A DNA stretch of 47,009 nucleotides from a virus. The DNA lies in the IMG/VR virus record IMGVR_UViG_3300028610_001751, positions 1 through 47,009 of that record. One strand, 5' to 3'. Positions 31,697 through 39,535 of the stretch are shown here, in pieces. Below the pieces are notes generated by a model that was not told the origin of the DNA, did not search any database, and saw only the letters and a list, made by a program, of their open reading frames with translations. A program made the position numbers and the translations under genes. Every line of letters starts with the position of its first letter. Position 1 is the stretch's first letter.

Positions 31697-32827
31697 TCAG
31701 CGGCCGGCAGAGAGCCGTCTGCGCGAACGTCTGCGGATCTTGTCGTAGACCTGGCGACTGTGTCGCTCGGATCCCGGCTCGGCCGCATTCGTGTGGCGCC
31801 TCAACGGCTTACCGTCGGTCACCGGGCGGGAGCGCCGTCGCTTCCTGCCGTTTCGTCCTACCTTCTGCGGAACTCCAAACTCGAGGAGCGCGGCGTCCTT
31901 GAACAGACCGTCGAGGTCGTTCTTGTAGACACCGGTGCGGGCCTGTTCGCCCACACGCCTCTCGAACTTCTTCATTGCAGTCGGATCGGACACAAGTTGG
32001 GGGTAGGCATCCCCCATCTCGCGGCGGGCCAACATCACGAGCATCGTGTCCATGAGCGCACCCTGTCGGCGCATGGACTCTTCAGCGGCCAACGCTCGCG
32101 CGTGTCCGCTGGCTCCTGCTGCTTTCAAACCTTCCGCAAGCGCCTTCCGCGCGTCTGCGTCCGCTTCGACTCCAAGCGCCTCGACGATTCGAGTGGCCGC
32201 TGCGTTGAGGTCAACCACCGAGGGAACTGCACGTTCGGTCTCGGGGCTCTCGTCAGCGGCTTCTCGTCGTGGCGCGGATTCCAGATCACGGATCCGGTCG
32301 TCGCGTTGCTGTAACGTACGGTCGTGGTTGCCCTGCCAGCCGGCCATCGACTCCGCAAGTTCGCGGATTCGTGCCGGCTTCTGGCGGAACACCCAATCAG
32401 GAGCGTCGATGCGGCGAAGGGCATTCAGGGCCCTCTCGAGGGATCTGCCCTCGCCGCGTCTATGGCCGCGCTCCTGGTCGGCCTCTTCGAGATCGTCTGT
32501 CTCGTCCTCGAAGCGTTCGTCTTCGTCTTGCTCGTACCGGTCGTCCTCGTCGAGGTCCTCGTCGTCGTCCTCGTCCCGGCGATCGTCGCCCTCGTCCCTC
32601 TCGTCGTAGCGATCGTCGTCGTCGCGGTCGCGTCCGCGCCGACCCCGGCCCTTGCCAGTGATCCGATCGAAGGCCGCGCGCTGATCGTCGAGCGCCGCGT
32701 CCTCCATGGTCGAGGGGTCATCCCTCACGACGTCCTGCATACTGTTCAGGCCGTCCATCACGGCACCGACACGTCCCTCGGTTGCCGTCGGCCGCCCGCC
32801 GCGCTCCCTGCTACGTCTCTTCGGCAT
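31697..32827 (-). CDS. Scaffolding protein
   Basis: 376 aa, highly charged. Residues 55-130 are an Asp/Glu/Arg-rich tract (DDDDRYDERDEGDDRRDEDD). The middle is helical with heptads (RIRELAESMAGWQGNHDRTL), and the C terminus is very basic (KRRRSRPVTDGKPLRRH; DKIRRRSRRRL), as expected for the capsid-binding end of a scaffold. It sits immediately upstream of the capsid gene. Assignment by composition and position. Confidence 0.7.
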   Translation of the reverse strand: MPKRRSRERGGRPTATEGRVGAVMDGLNSMQDVVRDDPSTMEDAALDDQRAAFDRITGKGRGRRGRDRDDDDRYDERDEGDDRRDEDDDEDLDEDDRYEQDEDERFEDETDDLEEADQERGHRRGEGRSLERALNALRRIDAPDWVFRQKPARIRELAESMAGWQGNHDRTLQQRDDRIRDLESAPRREAADESPETERAVPSVVDLNAAATRIVEALGVEADADARKALAEGLKAAGASGHARALAAEESMRRQGALMDTMLVMLARREMGDAYPQLVSDPTAMKKFERRVGEQARTGVYKNDLDGLFKDAALLEFGVPQKVGRNGRKRRRSRPVTDGKPLRRHTNAAEPGSERHSRQVYDKIRRRSRRRLSAGR

Positions 32828-32835
32828 GGGACCGA

Positions 32836-33261
32836 TTAGACCCCCGGGACCTTCTGCCGATCAAGGATCTCGTGGAGACGCTCGAGGGCGCCCTGGATGC
32901 CGAGCTTGCGCTGGACCGCGTCGTCCATGGACGGCCCCGAGTATTCGAGCTCGAGGTCCTGGGCCTTGGTGGCCGTGGCGAGCACCTCCTCGGCGTCCTT
33001 GAGGGCCTTCTGGACACCCGCCTCGCCCGCCTTGAGGCCCAGGATAAAGCCCCTGGAGCTCGAGAACGCGAGCATGTGGTAGACCACCGCGAGGTCGTTC
33101 TGGAGCCCCTGCTTGTCGTAGTCCAGGACATACGACGGCCACAGATTCTCCTGAAGCCCCTTCATCAGGAGGTTGAGGAGCTGCTGGGCGAGACCGACGC
33201 TCGTCTTGTCGATCACGCCCGGCAGGCTCCTGCGGCCAGGGAGGATCAGGCCGTCACTCAC
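32836..33261 (-). CDS. Hypothetical helical protein in head-gene block
   Basis: 141 aa, mostly helical (SVGLAQQLLNLLMKGLQENL; VVYHMLAFSSSRGFILGLKAG; GVQKALKDAEEVLATATKAQ), no signal or nuclease motif. Overlaps the 64-aa gene by 8 nt and lies 8 nt before the scaffold. A head-assembly accessory is likely from position; family not recognised. Confidence 0.65.
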   Translation of the reverse strand: MSDGLILPGRRSLPGVIDKTSVGLAQQLLNLLMKGLQENLWPSYVLDYDKQGLQNDLAVVYHMLAFSSSRGFILGLKAGEAGVQKALKDAEEVLATATKAQDLELEYSGPSMDDAVQRKLGIQGALERLHEILDRQKVPGV

Positions 33262-33448
33262 CGAACCGTTCCGTTGCGGCCCCCATCGCCTCCGAGAGGC
33301 ATTCCATCTTCACCCTGCCAAAGGGCGCGCCGCGGATCTTCATGGCGAACTCGTGGAAGTCCTCCAGCGCCAGCTTCCCGAACGCGTCGGCCGCGATCTC
33401 GGCAGAGCTACGATTCGCCGCCTTCGGCGCTTTCTCCTTCTCGTCCAT
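33254..33448 (-). CDS. Small hypothetical protein in head-gene block
   Basis: 64 aa from the ATG at 33448 with GGAGAGAC three bases upstream. Lys/Ala-rich start (DEKEKAPKAANRSSAEIAAD) and a helical rest ending in SEAMGAATERFGE. It overlaps the GroES-like gene end by 41 nt in another frame and the next gene by 8 nt. Function unknown. Confidence 0.6.
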   Translation of the reverse strand: MDEKEKAPKAANRSSAEIAADAFGKLALEDFHEFAMKIRGAPFGRVKMECLSEAMGAATERFGE

Positions 33449-33938
33449 TAGTCTCTCCTGAATCTTGTGTTGCAGTTTCAGCCACCTCGACACCCCCGCC
33501 TTCACCCGGAAACGGGTCGGGATCCACCTCCACCTCGACGAGGGTGGCCTGCAGGAGGTCTTCCTGGATCAGGAAGTGCCCGCTCCGGCCGGGAACCGGC
33601 GTCATCAGGTGGGGTGCCGAACGGTTCATCCAGCCGCGGTCGCCGGGCTCGTAATTCGAGCCCATGAAGACGCCGCGGTCCTGGTTATAGCGGCCCTGGC
33701 CAATGGCCAGCACCTCGACCTCCTCGAGCTCGGACTCGTCCTGCCCGGGGAGGATGATTCCCTGGGGCGACTTGCGTTCGCCTTTGGGAACGACGCGGAT
33801 TAGGAGGCGCGTCCCCTTCGGAACGATCCTCCAGCCCGTGAGCGTCTGGTCGTGAGGGATCGGCTTGATCTCGCTCTTGCCCTTCACGAACTCGACTTCT
33901 TCCTGGACGACCTCTTCCTCGTCGACTTCGGTGCTCAT
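33408..33938 (-). CDS. GroES-like co-chaperonin
   Basis: 176 aa from the ATG at 33938 (ATGA overlap). Residues 36-138 follow the cpn10 fold pattern: a first strand (GTRLLIRVVPKGE), a mobile-loop-like segment with the hydrophobic triplet Ile61-Ile62-Leu63 (SPQGIILPG), EVEVLAIGQGRY, NYEPGDRGWMN, and the closing HFLIQEDLLQATL. An acidic N-terminal tail and a Gly/Glu-rich C-terminal tail of 38 aa are extra to bacterial GroES. Known phage cpn10 homologues (T4 gp31, RB49 CocO) replace GroES for capsid folding; its place just upstream of the head genes fits. Confidence 0.75.
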   Translation of the reverse strand: MSTEVDEEEVVQEEVEFVKGKSEIKPIPHDQTLTGWRIVPKGTRLLIRVVPKGERKSPQGIILPGQDESELEEVEVLAIGQGRYNQDRGVFMGSNYEPGDRGWMNRSAPHLMTPVPGRSGHFLIQEDLLQATLVEVEVDPDPFPGEGGGVEVAETATQDSGETNGREGESAEGGES

Positions 33939-34162
33939 GCGTCCGGCGCTCCGAAGAGATCCCAGTCGTCGCGCAGAAGGTCCGCGTGAGAGGCGACCCA
34001 CGGCGTTCTCCCCCCGCCCTCGGGGTGAATGACGATGTACGGTTCGGTGTTGGCCGAGTGTTCGTCGGGAAGCTGGACAGTGAGGTAGTGCTTTCCGTTC
34101 CAACCTGACCTTCGTACGGCCAGGCCGTCCCTCAGGGCAATCAATGCGGCACTGAAATTCAC
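33935..34162 (-). CDS. Tad2-like (DUF2829) anti-Thoeris protein
   Basis: 75 aa from a GTG at 34162 (GTGA overlap). The pattern is that of DUF2829: NFSAALIALRDGLAVRRSGW at the start (SGWNGK at 19-24), a central beta part (YIVIHPEG), and the C-terminal PWVASHADLLRDDWDLF (54-70). Members of this family named Tad2 bind cyclic ADP-ribose-type signals and block Thoeris defence. The ligand pocket cannot be verified from one sequence, so activity is inferred. It lies between an exonuclease and a GroES-like gene. Confidence 0.8.
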   Translation of the reverse strand: MNFSAALIALRDGLAVRRSGWNGKHYLTVQLPDEHSANTEPYIVIHPEGGGRTPWVASHADLLRDDWDLFGAPDA

Positions 34163-34779
34163 GATGAAGCCTCCAGGATGGACGGCGCCTTCATGTAGAT
34201 CAGCTCGCCGGCCCTCTTCGGGTTGACGAGCGAGCCCGTCGCCAGGACCTTGTCGAAGAGCTTCTTCGTGAGCGCGATGTCCTGCAGGCAGTAGTCGATG
34301 ACCGCGCCGCGTTCCCCGCGCTGCCATTGAACCGGGGCGAGCGCGCCGTGTCCGCTCTTCTTCTGGCCGAGGTTGGCTTCGGCCATCGCGTCAAGGCTGT
34401 ATCCGCCGTGCGTGCTCGGCGCGAAGACGGGTCCGAGACCGGCTCCAGCCCAGGCCTCGCGCAGGATGTCGTAGCACCTGGCGGGGTCGATATCTTTGCG
34501 CCAGTTCCGGTAGATCAGTTGATTGTCGAACGTGATGCTGTTGAACCCGATGAGAAGCTCGCGCGACTCGATCAAGGACGCGAACTCGTCGGCGTTGTCC
34601 TTCTCGAACAAACGATAGCGATCCTCGAGATAGTCGTAGGCGCAGACGACCGAGATGCCCATGCCCTCGAAGTCTCTCCAGCCCTTGCAGTAGTTGATGC
34701 CGGGGAGCTTCTCCTCTTTCCGGCCCTGAATCGCGTTCACAATCTCGCAGTCGTACACGAGTGCCGACGGGTTCGTCAT
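34159..34779 (-). CDS. DEDDy 3'-5' exonuclease (DnaQ/RNase H-like)
   Basis: 206 aa, GGAGAGAC ribosome site overlapping the HNH stop region. Catalytic motifs: Exo I Asp10-x-Glu12 (LVYDCEIVN), Exo II with Asn80 and Asp85 (GFNSITFDNQ), and Exo III Tyr163-x3-Asp167 (IDYCLQDIALT), i.e. a DEDDy enzyme. It stands alone with no polymerase in the genome, so it could trim DNA ends, process recombination intermediates or degrade RNA. Confidence 0.75.
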   Translation of the reverse strand: MTNPSALVYDCEIVNAIQGRKEEKLPGINYCKGWRDFEGMGISVVCAYDYLEDRYRLFEKDNADEFASLIESRELLIGFNSITFDNQLIYRNWRKDIDPARCYDILREAWAGAGLGPVFAPSTHGGYSLDAMAEANLGQKKSGHGALAPVQWQRGERGAVIDYCLQDIALTKKLFDKVLATGSLVNPKRAGELIYMKAPSILEASS

Positions 34780-34790
34780 TTTCGTCTCTC

Positions 34791-35165
34791 CTAGGTTTTG
34801 GCGAGCTCACGCCGTCTGCGGTAGCTCTTGCGGTTGGCTTCCTGCTGGCACGTGCGACAATAGCGCTGGCGCCTAGTCGTTCCATCAAGCGGGTGACCGT
34901 ACCGGCATTCCACCTTTTCCCTGTTTGGGTGTCGGCCGCGAGCCAGATTTTCCTTGTGCGTGACGGGCTCCAGATGCCACGGGTTCACGCACAGAGGGGT
35001 GCGGCAAAGGTGGTCGAGTGTCAGCCCGGCGGGGATCGGCCCGACGAAAGCTTCGTAGCTCGCTCGGTGGGCGAGAACATACTTCTTCTGGTCGCGATCC
35101 CACATGCGCGGGTATCCGTTCCCGTACGCCGAACCGCGCCAGATCCAGCACCCGTCAGTAGTCAT
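34791..35165 (-). CDS. HNH endonuclease 1
   Basis: 124 aa from ATG 35165 (GAAGGGG upstream). HNH_3-type core: YVLAHRASYEAFVGPIPAGL, LDHLCRTPLCVNPWHLEPVT, KENLARG, followed by a second Cys pair (ECRYGHPL; CRTCQQEA). Freestanding homing-type nuclease, one of three related copies (others at 38623-39042 and 42571-43017), and the most divergent of them. It overlaps the 110-aa gene end by 11 nt, a sign of insertion at a gene junction. Confidence 0.85.
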   Translation of the reverse strand: MTTDGCWIWRGSAYGNGYPRMWDRDQKKYVLAHRASYEAFVGPIPAGLTLDHLCRTPLCVNPWHLEPVTHKENLARGRHPNREKVECRYGHPLDGTTRRQRYCRTCQQEANRKSYRRRRELAKT

Positions 35166-35487
35166 ACGTGACCCCTTCCCCGTGGTCGTTGGCACGATCC
35201 ACGGCCTCGCGGATTTCCTTGCGGCCACTGAAGATGCACGAGCCGTCCGGCGCGTGTCGCTGGGCGTATGGCCAGTTTTTCGGCAGGCAGCGCGACTTGA
35301 AGCCGGTGATCGTCTTCTTGACGGCATCGGGACGCCGAGCGGGTGCTCCGTCCGCAAGCGCGTACGTCGTCTCGCCCACCTCCAGATGCTCGGCCGCCTT
35401 GCCTACCTCGAAGAGCCTGCGGATCGTCTTCGCTCCGCCGACTTCCCGGTACAAGTGGTGCCGGAACGTGCGTCTCCCACGTGCCAT
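35155..35487 (-). CDS. Hypothetical basic protein
   Basis: 110 aa, basic (ARGRRTFRHHLYREVGGAKT; KKTITGFKSRCLPKNWPY) with a helical acidic end (GRKEIREAVDRANDHGEG). Possibly DNA-binding: REVGGAKTIRRLFEVGKAAE could form a helix pair. No family recognised. Starts 29 nt after the portal stop without a strong ribosome site. Confidence 0.6.
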   Translation of the reverse strand: MARGRRTFRHHLYREVGGAKTIRRLFEVGKAAEHLEVGETTYALADGAPARRPDAVKKTITGFKSRCLPKNWPYAQRHAPDGSCIFSGRKEIREAVDRANDHGEGVTYDY

Positions 35488-35516
35488 GATCGCCGAATGC
35501 TGCCCAAAACCGGCGC

Positions 35517-37427
35517 TCAGTTCAAGCCGGCGCCCACGCTCGCGCCGGAGAGACGGCCCATCAGTTCACCCATGGGGGAGCCCTGGCCGGGGCTGCCGAG
35601 CTGCGCCGGCTTCGTGCCTGGGCCGAGGTCCTGGGCGTAGCGGGGCTGGCCGGGAGCACCTCCGGCCCCTTGCGCCTCGAGGGCGGCGCCCATCACGAGC
35701 TCGCGGAACTCCGCCAGCGCGTCCATGTCGAAGAAGTCGCCCAGGTTGGGCATGTTCATGGACTCGCCGATCACCTCGATCAGGTCGTCCCAGACGACGA
35801 AGGGGTACTGCGCCATCAGCGGCACGAGGAACCCGATCGCGCCGGTCAGATCCATCATGCGCCGCTGGACGAGGGCCTCGGACGTCTTCTCCATGGAGTA
35901 GGGCTCGATCTCCATGCCGAAGGACTCCCAGAGCTGCTCTCGCTCTCGGACCTCGTCCTCGTCGTCGTCCGTCTCGAGGGAGAAGCCCCCGCGGTAGACC
36001 AGGCGCTCGATCGGCTCCCCGGTGGCCTCGTCGACGAAGATGCCCGACGCCTCGGGGCCGAGCTCGGTCTCCGTCTCGTCGAAGAACAGGTACCAGGAGA
36101 CCGCCTCGAGGATATCGGCGGCGCCGTCGCGGAACTTGTGGATCTGGAACCCGACCCGGGTGCTGGCCGCCTCGGCGGCCGTGTTCTCGGCCGTAGCCGT
36201 GACATCGGAGCGCGGACGGCCTTGCATGGCCTCCGTGATTCCCGAGTTGCGCTGGACGCGGTCGCGCAGGATCGCGTTGTGCGTGATGTGGAGCTCGGTT
36301 GCCCCACCGATCTCGATCGACTTGACCTTCTTGTCGATGTCGTCGAGGCCCTCGAGCGCGACTACCCAGTGATCCTCGAACTCGCGGATCTTGTCCTCCC
36401 AGTCGGGGTCGGTGCCGTCGACCAGGATCCCGATCTTGTGCACGGACATCGCCTTCGAGAGGGCGCGGGCGTGGTCGTTGAGCTCGTCGGTCTGTCCACG
36501 GACGGCGGGGATCGGGCCCAGGGGCGCGGTCTCGTCCGGCACGATGTAGGTTCCGATCAGCGTGTACGGACCGCGACGCCGGCCCCAGTACGGGTACGGC
36601 CGGCGAACCCACTCCGCCTTATCGTTCGTGTCGGCGTCCTGCCCCACTCCGAGTGTGAGCCAAGCGCCGTGAACACCGGGGCGGTCCCAAGCCTCGGCGC
36701 CGTGGAACTTGATGTCGGCCCTGTCCGGCTCGTACTCGGGCACCCAAATGTTATGGAGCACCACCTCGCCGCGGTCGGGCGTCTTGTCGCGGCCGTCCTT
36801 GGTGCGGATCTCGTCGAGCCCCTGCCCCTCCGTCAGAGATTCGATCCGATCGTAGTTCCAGCCCTCGTCGGTGTTCTCCTCGGCGCGCTCGAGCAGCGCC
36901 TCCTTGTCGTGGATCGTCTTGTGCCGGTACCAGCGGGCGTCCTCCCACTCGATCGCCATCGGATCCCACCCGAACCGGCGCGGGGAGATCCGCTTCGTCG
37001 TGGGCCAGTTGCGCGGGTCCTCGTGCTCGCTGACGCCCTCCTCCCAGCCGGGCATGGTGAGGCAGACACCCCAGCGGAACCCGAAGTCGACGGCGAGCTT
37101 CTCGTTCAGGTTTCGCATCTTCGTGTCGCGGATCCAGCGGTTTAGCGCGAGCTCGTGCGCCTTGGCCATGACGCGCTGTTCACCCTGGCGGTTCGTCTTC
37201 ACGCGCACGCGCGGGTTGCCGAAGACGCACTGGGGGACCATGAGCGAGACCCACTCGAGCGCGAAGTTTTCCGGGTCGTACGTCTCGGCGTCGACGTCCT
37301 TACGCCAACCGGGACCGTAGTACCGGCTCATGTCGTCGTCCCACTCGTCGAAGAAGGTGTCCTGCCACTCGTCGGCCGCCCGAATCTCTTCGAGCATGTC
37401 GGGGGCGCTCCTGGCGGCCTTCAACAT
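35517..37427 (-). CDS. Portal protein
   Basis: 636 aa. The order of features fits podovirus portals: helical, Trp/Asp-rich N terminus (EWQDTFFDEWDDDMSRYYGP), wing with RISPRRFGWDPMAIEWEDAR, VVLHNIWVPEYEPDR, a stem helix region (TDELNDHARALSKAMSVHKIG), a region with RNSGITEAMQGRPRSD, and a Gly/Pro/Gln-rich C-terminal barrel tail. Forms the dodecameric DNA gate at the head vertex. Close to small basic and virion-like genes, with the terminase 4 kb upstream. Confidence 0.8.
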   Translation of the reverse strand: MLKAARSAPDMLEEIRAADEWQDTFFDEWDDDMSRYYGPGWRKDVDAETYDPENFALEWVSLMVPQCVFGNPRVRVKTNRQGEQRVMAKAHELALNRWIRDTKMRNLNEKLAVDFGFRWGVCLTMPGWEEGVSEHEDPRNWPTTKRISPRRFGWDPMAIEWEDARWYRHKTIHDKEALLERAEENTDEGWNYDRIESLTEGQGLDEIRTKDGRDKTPDRGEVVLHNIWVPEYEPDRADIKFHGAEAWDRPGVHGAWLTLGVGQDADTNDKAEWVRRPYPYWGRRRGPYTLIGTYIVPDETAPLGPIPAVRGQTDELNDHARALSKAMSVHKIGILVDGTDPDWEDKIREFEDHWVVALEGLDDIDKKVKSIEIGGATELHITHNAILRDRVQRNSGITEAMQGRPRSDVTATAENTAAEAASTRVGFQIHKFRDGAADILEAVSWYLFFDETETELGPEASGIFVDEATGEPIERLVYRGGFSLETDDDEDEVREREQLWESFGMEIEPYSMEKTSEALVQRRMMDLTGAIGFLVPLMAQYPFVVWDDLIEVIGESMNMPNLGDFFDMDALAEFRELVMGAALEAQGAGGAPGQPRYAQDLGPGTKPAQLGSPGQGSPMGELMGRLSGASVGAGLN

Positions 37428-37433
37428 CGCGGT

Positions 37434-37865
37434 CTAGATCGCTCGAACGGTGGCGTGGATAACCATGTCGTCGACGCCGTCGTCGATGTCGGCGCGATCG
37501 ACCACCCGCAAGACGGCGCCCTTGGGCAGGAGGATGGGCGGCATCCACTGATATTCGAGCGAGTTTCGGACGAAGTCGGCGACCGACAGATTCGGAACAA
37601 GGTGAACCGTTGCGGAGGCGGAGGCGACGATGGCCTCGAGCGCCTCGATGTCCATCTCGAAGATGATGTCGGCCCCCGACATCACGCGGAGCACGATGAT
37701 GCGCGTCCCCACTTCGACGCTTGCGGTGAACTCGATGCGCAAGGCGAGGATCTCGTACGAGCCGCCCAGGAGGGTCTCGAGGTCGAGGTCCTTGGAGGAC
37801 TCGTTGACCGTGGTATCGGAGAGGAGGATCGCCTTGCCCCCCTGGTTCGCGACTACGTACGCCAT
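37434..37865 (-). CDS. Virion-like beta protein next to portal
   Basis: 143 aa, alternating hydrophobic strands (AYVVANQGGKAILLSDTTVN; ALRIEFTASVEVGTRIIVLR; GAVLRVVDRADIDDGVDDMV). The pattern fits a small jelly-roll accessory protein. It precedes the portal by 6 nt and follows the small basic genes by 3 nt. No named family. Confidence 0.6.
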   Translation of the reverse strand: MAYVVANQGGKAILLSDTTVNESSKDLDLETLLGGSYEILALRIEFTASVEVGTRIIVLRVMSGADIIFEMDIEALEAIVASASATVHLVPNLSVADFVRNSLEYQWMPPILLPKGAVLRVVDRADIDDGVDDMVIHATVRAI

Positions 37866-37868
37866 GGT

Positions 37869-38093
37869 CTAGGCTCCTCTGTTCTTCCGCATCGAGCCCA
37901 TTGAATCGCCCGCACCTGGCGCCTTCCTGCGCGCCTTCGCCTTGTGCTTCATGCCGCGCCGGCGAGCTCGGTCCTTCTGATCCGCCAGCCGCTTGCGCAT
38001 TGCCTCGCGCTCGCGCTCGCCCTTGGAGCGGGCCTTCTGGCCGCCGCGCACCGAGCGCTTGTTGATCTGCGCTGAATACTTGCGAAGGGCCAT
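37869..38093 (-). CDS. Small very basic protein
   Basis: 74 aa, about 40% Arg+Lys (KRSVRGGQKARSKGERERE; RARRRGMKHKAKARRKAPG). Likely DNA-binding, either packed in the head or acting in assembly. It follows two other small basic genes by 4 nt. Function unknown. Confidence 0.6.
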   Translation of the reverse strand: MALRKYSAQINKRSVRGGQKARSKGEREREAMRKRLADQKDRARRRGMKHKAKARRKAPGAGDSMGSMRKNRGA

Positions 38094-38097
38094 GGGC

Positions 38098-38358
38098 TTA
38101 CAGGGGGTAGGGGCGTCGACCGCCCTTCTTCTGGCGCGCGATCTTGAAGGGCGTCTTGCCGGGTCGCCCGCCCTTCGGTGAGTGCGAGCTCGAGGTCGTG
38201 GGTTGCGACACGCGCGGGCCCTTGCCCGAGCCGTTGACGCCGCTACCGGTGCGCTTGGCTTGGGCGGGGTGGTTGCTCGCGGGGCGAATCGTTCCGCCGC
38301 CGACCTCGACGTTCATGCCGCCGGCGTTCTTCTTGAACCTGGGGTAACTGTGGGCCAT
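38098..38358 (-). CDS. Small basic Gly-rich protein, paralogue of the next gene
   Basis: 86 aa (ATG 38358; a GTG one codon earlier overlaps the previous stop). It shares with the upstream gene the segment NAGGM-x5-GGGT (here KKNAGGMNVEVGGGTI) and a GKGP...SSS tract. Low complexity: Gly, Lys, Ser, Pro. Probably arisen by tandem duplication with reshuffled order. Role unknown, perhaps DNA condensation or capsid packing. Confidence 0.6.
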   Translation of the reverse strand: MAHSYPRFKKNAGGMNVEVGGGTIRPASNHPAQAKRTGSGVNGSGKGPRVSQPTTSSSHSPKGGRPGKTPFKIARQKKGGRRPYPL

Positions 38359-38561
38359 CACGACCTCCCTGGATTCTTCTGGCGGTACTTCTTGAGCGTC
38401 CCGCCACCGCAGACAACGCCCTTCATGCCGCCGGCGTTGTGCGTGAACCGCGAGGACGAGGAACCCGGCCCCTTGGCCGTGATCGTGTGAGGGCCCTTGC
38501 CCGTGTGGGTCTGCGTCTGCCGCTTGGACGAGCCCTTGTGCTGGTCGGCGCCGTGCTTCAT
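38358..38561 (-). CDS. Small basic Gly-rich protein, paralogue of the downstream gene
   Basis: 67 aa, ATG 38561 after GAGGAGACC. Shares NAGGM-x5-GGGT (HNAGGMKGVVCGGGTLKKY) and GKGP-x6-GPGSSSS with the 86-aa gene. Highly basic, His/Thr/Gln-rich N terminus (ADQHKGSSKRQTQTHTGKG). Probably disordered. Function unknown. Confidence 0.6.
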   Translation of the reverse strand: MKHGADQHKGSSKRQTQTHTGKGPHTITAKGPGSSSSRFTHNAGGMKGVVCGGGTLKKYRQKNPGRS

Positions 38562-38622
38562 GCCGCGGTCTCCTCGTTCGTTGGGGTCTCGTCTCTCCCC
38601 GTCAGAGGCTAGGATCGCGGAG

Positions 38623-39042
38623 CTAGGCTCCGGACTCAAGCCTTTTCCGTGCGTACCGCGCGCGACCCCTCGCCCTCTTGCAGGGCAGGCATCTTCTAGC
38701 GCCACGCTCCGGCCCGCCAGGCGTGATGTATATGTTCCTGGGGATCCAGGGGTGGCCTTGGGGACAATGGGTCTTCAGGCCACTCTGGACTCCACGGCGC
38801 AGATTTTCGCGGTGAGTGACGGGCTCCAGGTGCTCAGGATTCACGCACGGCGGATTGCGGCAACCGTGGTCGAGCTCCAGTCCTTTTGGGATGGGGCCTA
38901 TTTCCGCCTCGTAGGCAACCCGGTGCGCCAAGAAGGACCGCCCAAAGCGCTTGACACTTCCGTATCCGTCGCGAGTTTTGGCGCCGGTCCAGATCCAGCA
39001 CCCCTGGGTCTTCTCGACTTTTGCCCAGAAGCGGTCATCCAT
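38623..39042 (-). CDS. HNH endonuclease 2
   Basis: 139 aa from ATG 39042. Core: SFLAHRVAYEAEIGPIPKGL, LDHGCRNPPCVNPEHLEPVT, HRENLRRG, then THCPQGHPW and CLPCKRARG zinc-like Cys pairs, and an Arg-rich tail. Very close to HNH 3 beside the terminase (LDHGCRNPPCVNP identical). Overlaps the upstream gene end by 8 nt. Confidence 0.85.
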   Translation of the reverse strand: MDDRFWAKVEKTQGCWIWTGAKTRDGYGSVKRFGRSFLAHRVAYEAEIGPIPKGLELDHGCRNPPCVNPEHLEPVTHRENLRRGVQSGLKTHCPQGHPWIPRNIYITPGGPERGARRCLPCKRARGRARYARKRLESGA

Positions 39043-39535
39043 CGACGCGCATGATCTCGATCTTGATCCCATGCAAACTAGCCTTCTGGTAGGCGGCCCT
39101 CAACACGTGAAATTGCCACCGCCGGCTCCGATTGCGCCACTTGGCCCCGAACACCCTTATCTCCTTTGCGCCCAATTCCTCGACCATCTTCTCCAGGGCC
39201 AGGAACATGGCGTTGGCCGGCCTGGGGATCTTGCGCGGCCCCATCACCATCGGCTTCTCGAGCGTCTTACGCAGGGGTGAGAACGTCACGCCGGCGCCAG
39301 CCCAGACGATCCGCGCCTCCTCGGGCGCCCACACCTCGAGGCCGGGCGGGAACTGGCGGACGCTGCGGTGGTGGCGCATGGTCGCCCAGACGTGGATCCG
39401 GTTCTTGGCCGCGTAGCCGATGGCCGACTCGATCGCGACCCGCGGGCCGTCGAGCAGGAGCCTGCGGGGCGTGAGGAGGCCGTACTGCGTCGAGCAGATC
39501 AGATTCCAGCGGTCGGAGGTAGGGGCGTCAGCCAA
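39035..39535 (-). CDS. Hypothetical protein (TTG start)
   Basis: 166 aa from a TTG at 39535 with AGGAAG five bases upstream; no ATG or GTG is available in a sensible position. Mixed alpha/beta: AIGYAAKNRIHVWATMRHHR, ARIVWAGAGVTFSPLRKTLE, NAMFLALEKMVEELGAKEIR, VFGAKWRNRSRRWQFHVLRA. Basic overall. Family not recognised; possibly DNA- or RNA-related from charge. Confidence 0.55.
   Translation of the reverse strand: MADAPTSDRWNLICSTQYGLLTPRRLLLDGPRVAIESAIGYAAKNRIHVWATMRHHRSVRQFPPGLEVWAPEEARIVWAGAGVTFSPLRKTLEKPMVMGPRKIPRPANAMFLALEKMVEELGAKEIRVFGAKWRNRSRRWQFHVLRAAYQKASLHGIKIEIMRVDG

Noticed and set aside
29847-31748. 633-codon plus-strand frame opposite the capsid gene
   Set aside because: Antisense shadow of the capsid and decoration genes with Arg/Val/Asp bias and no domain.
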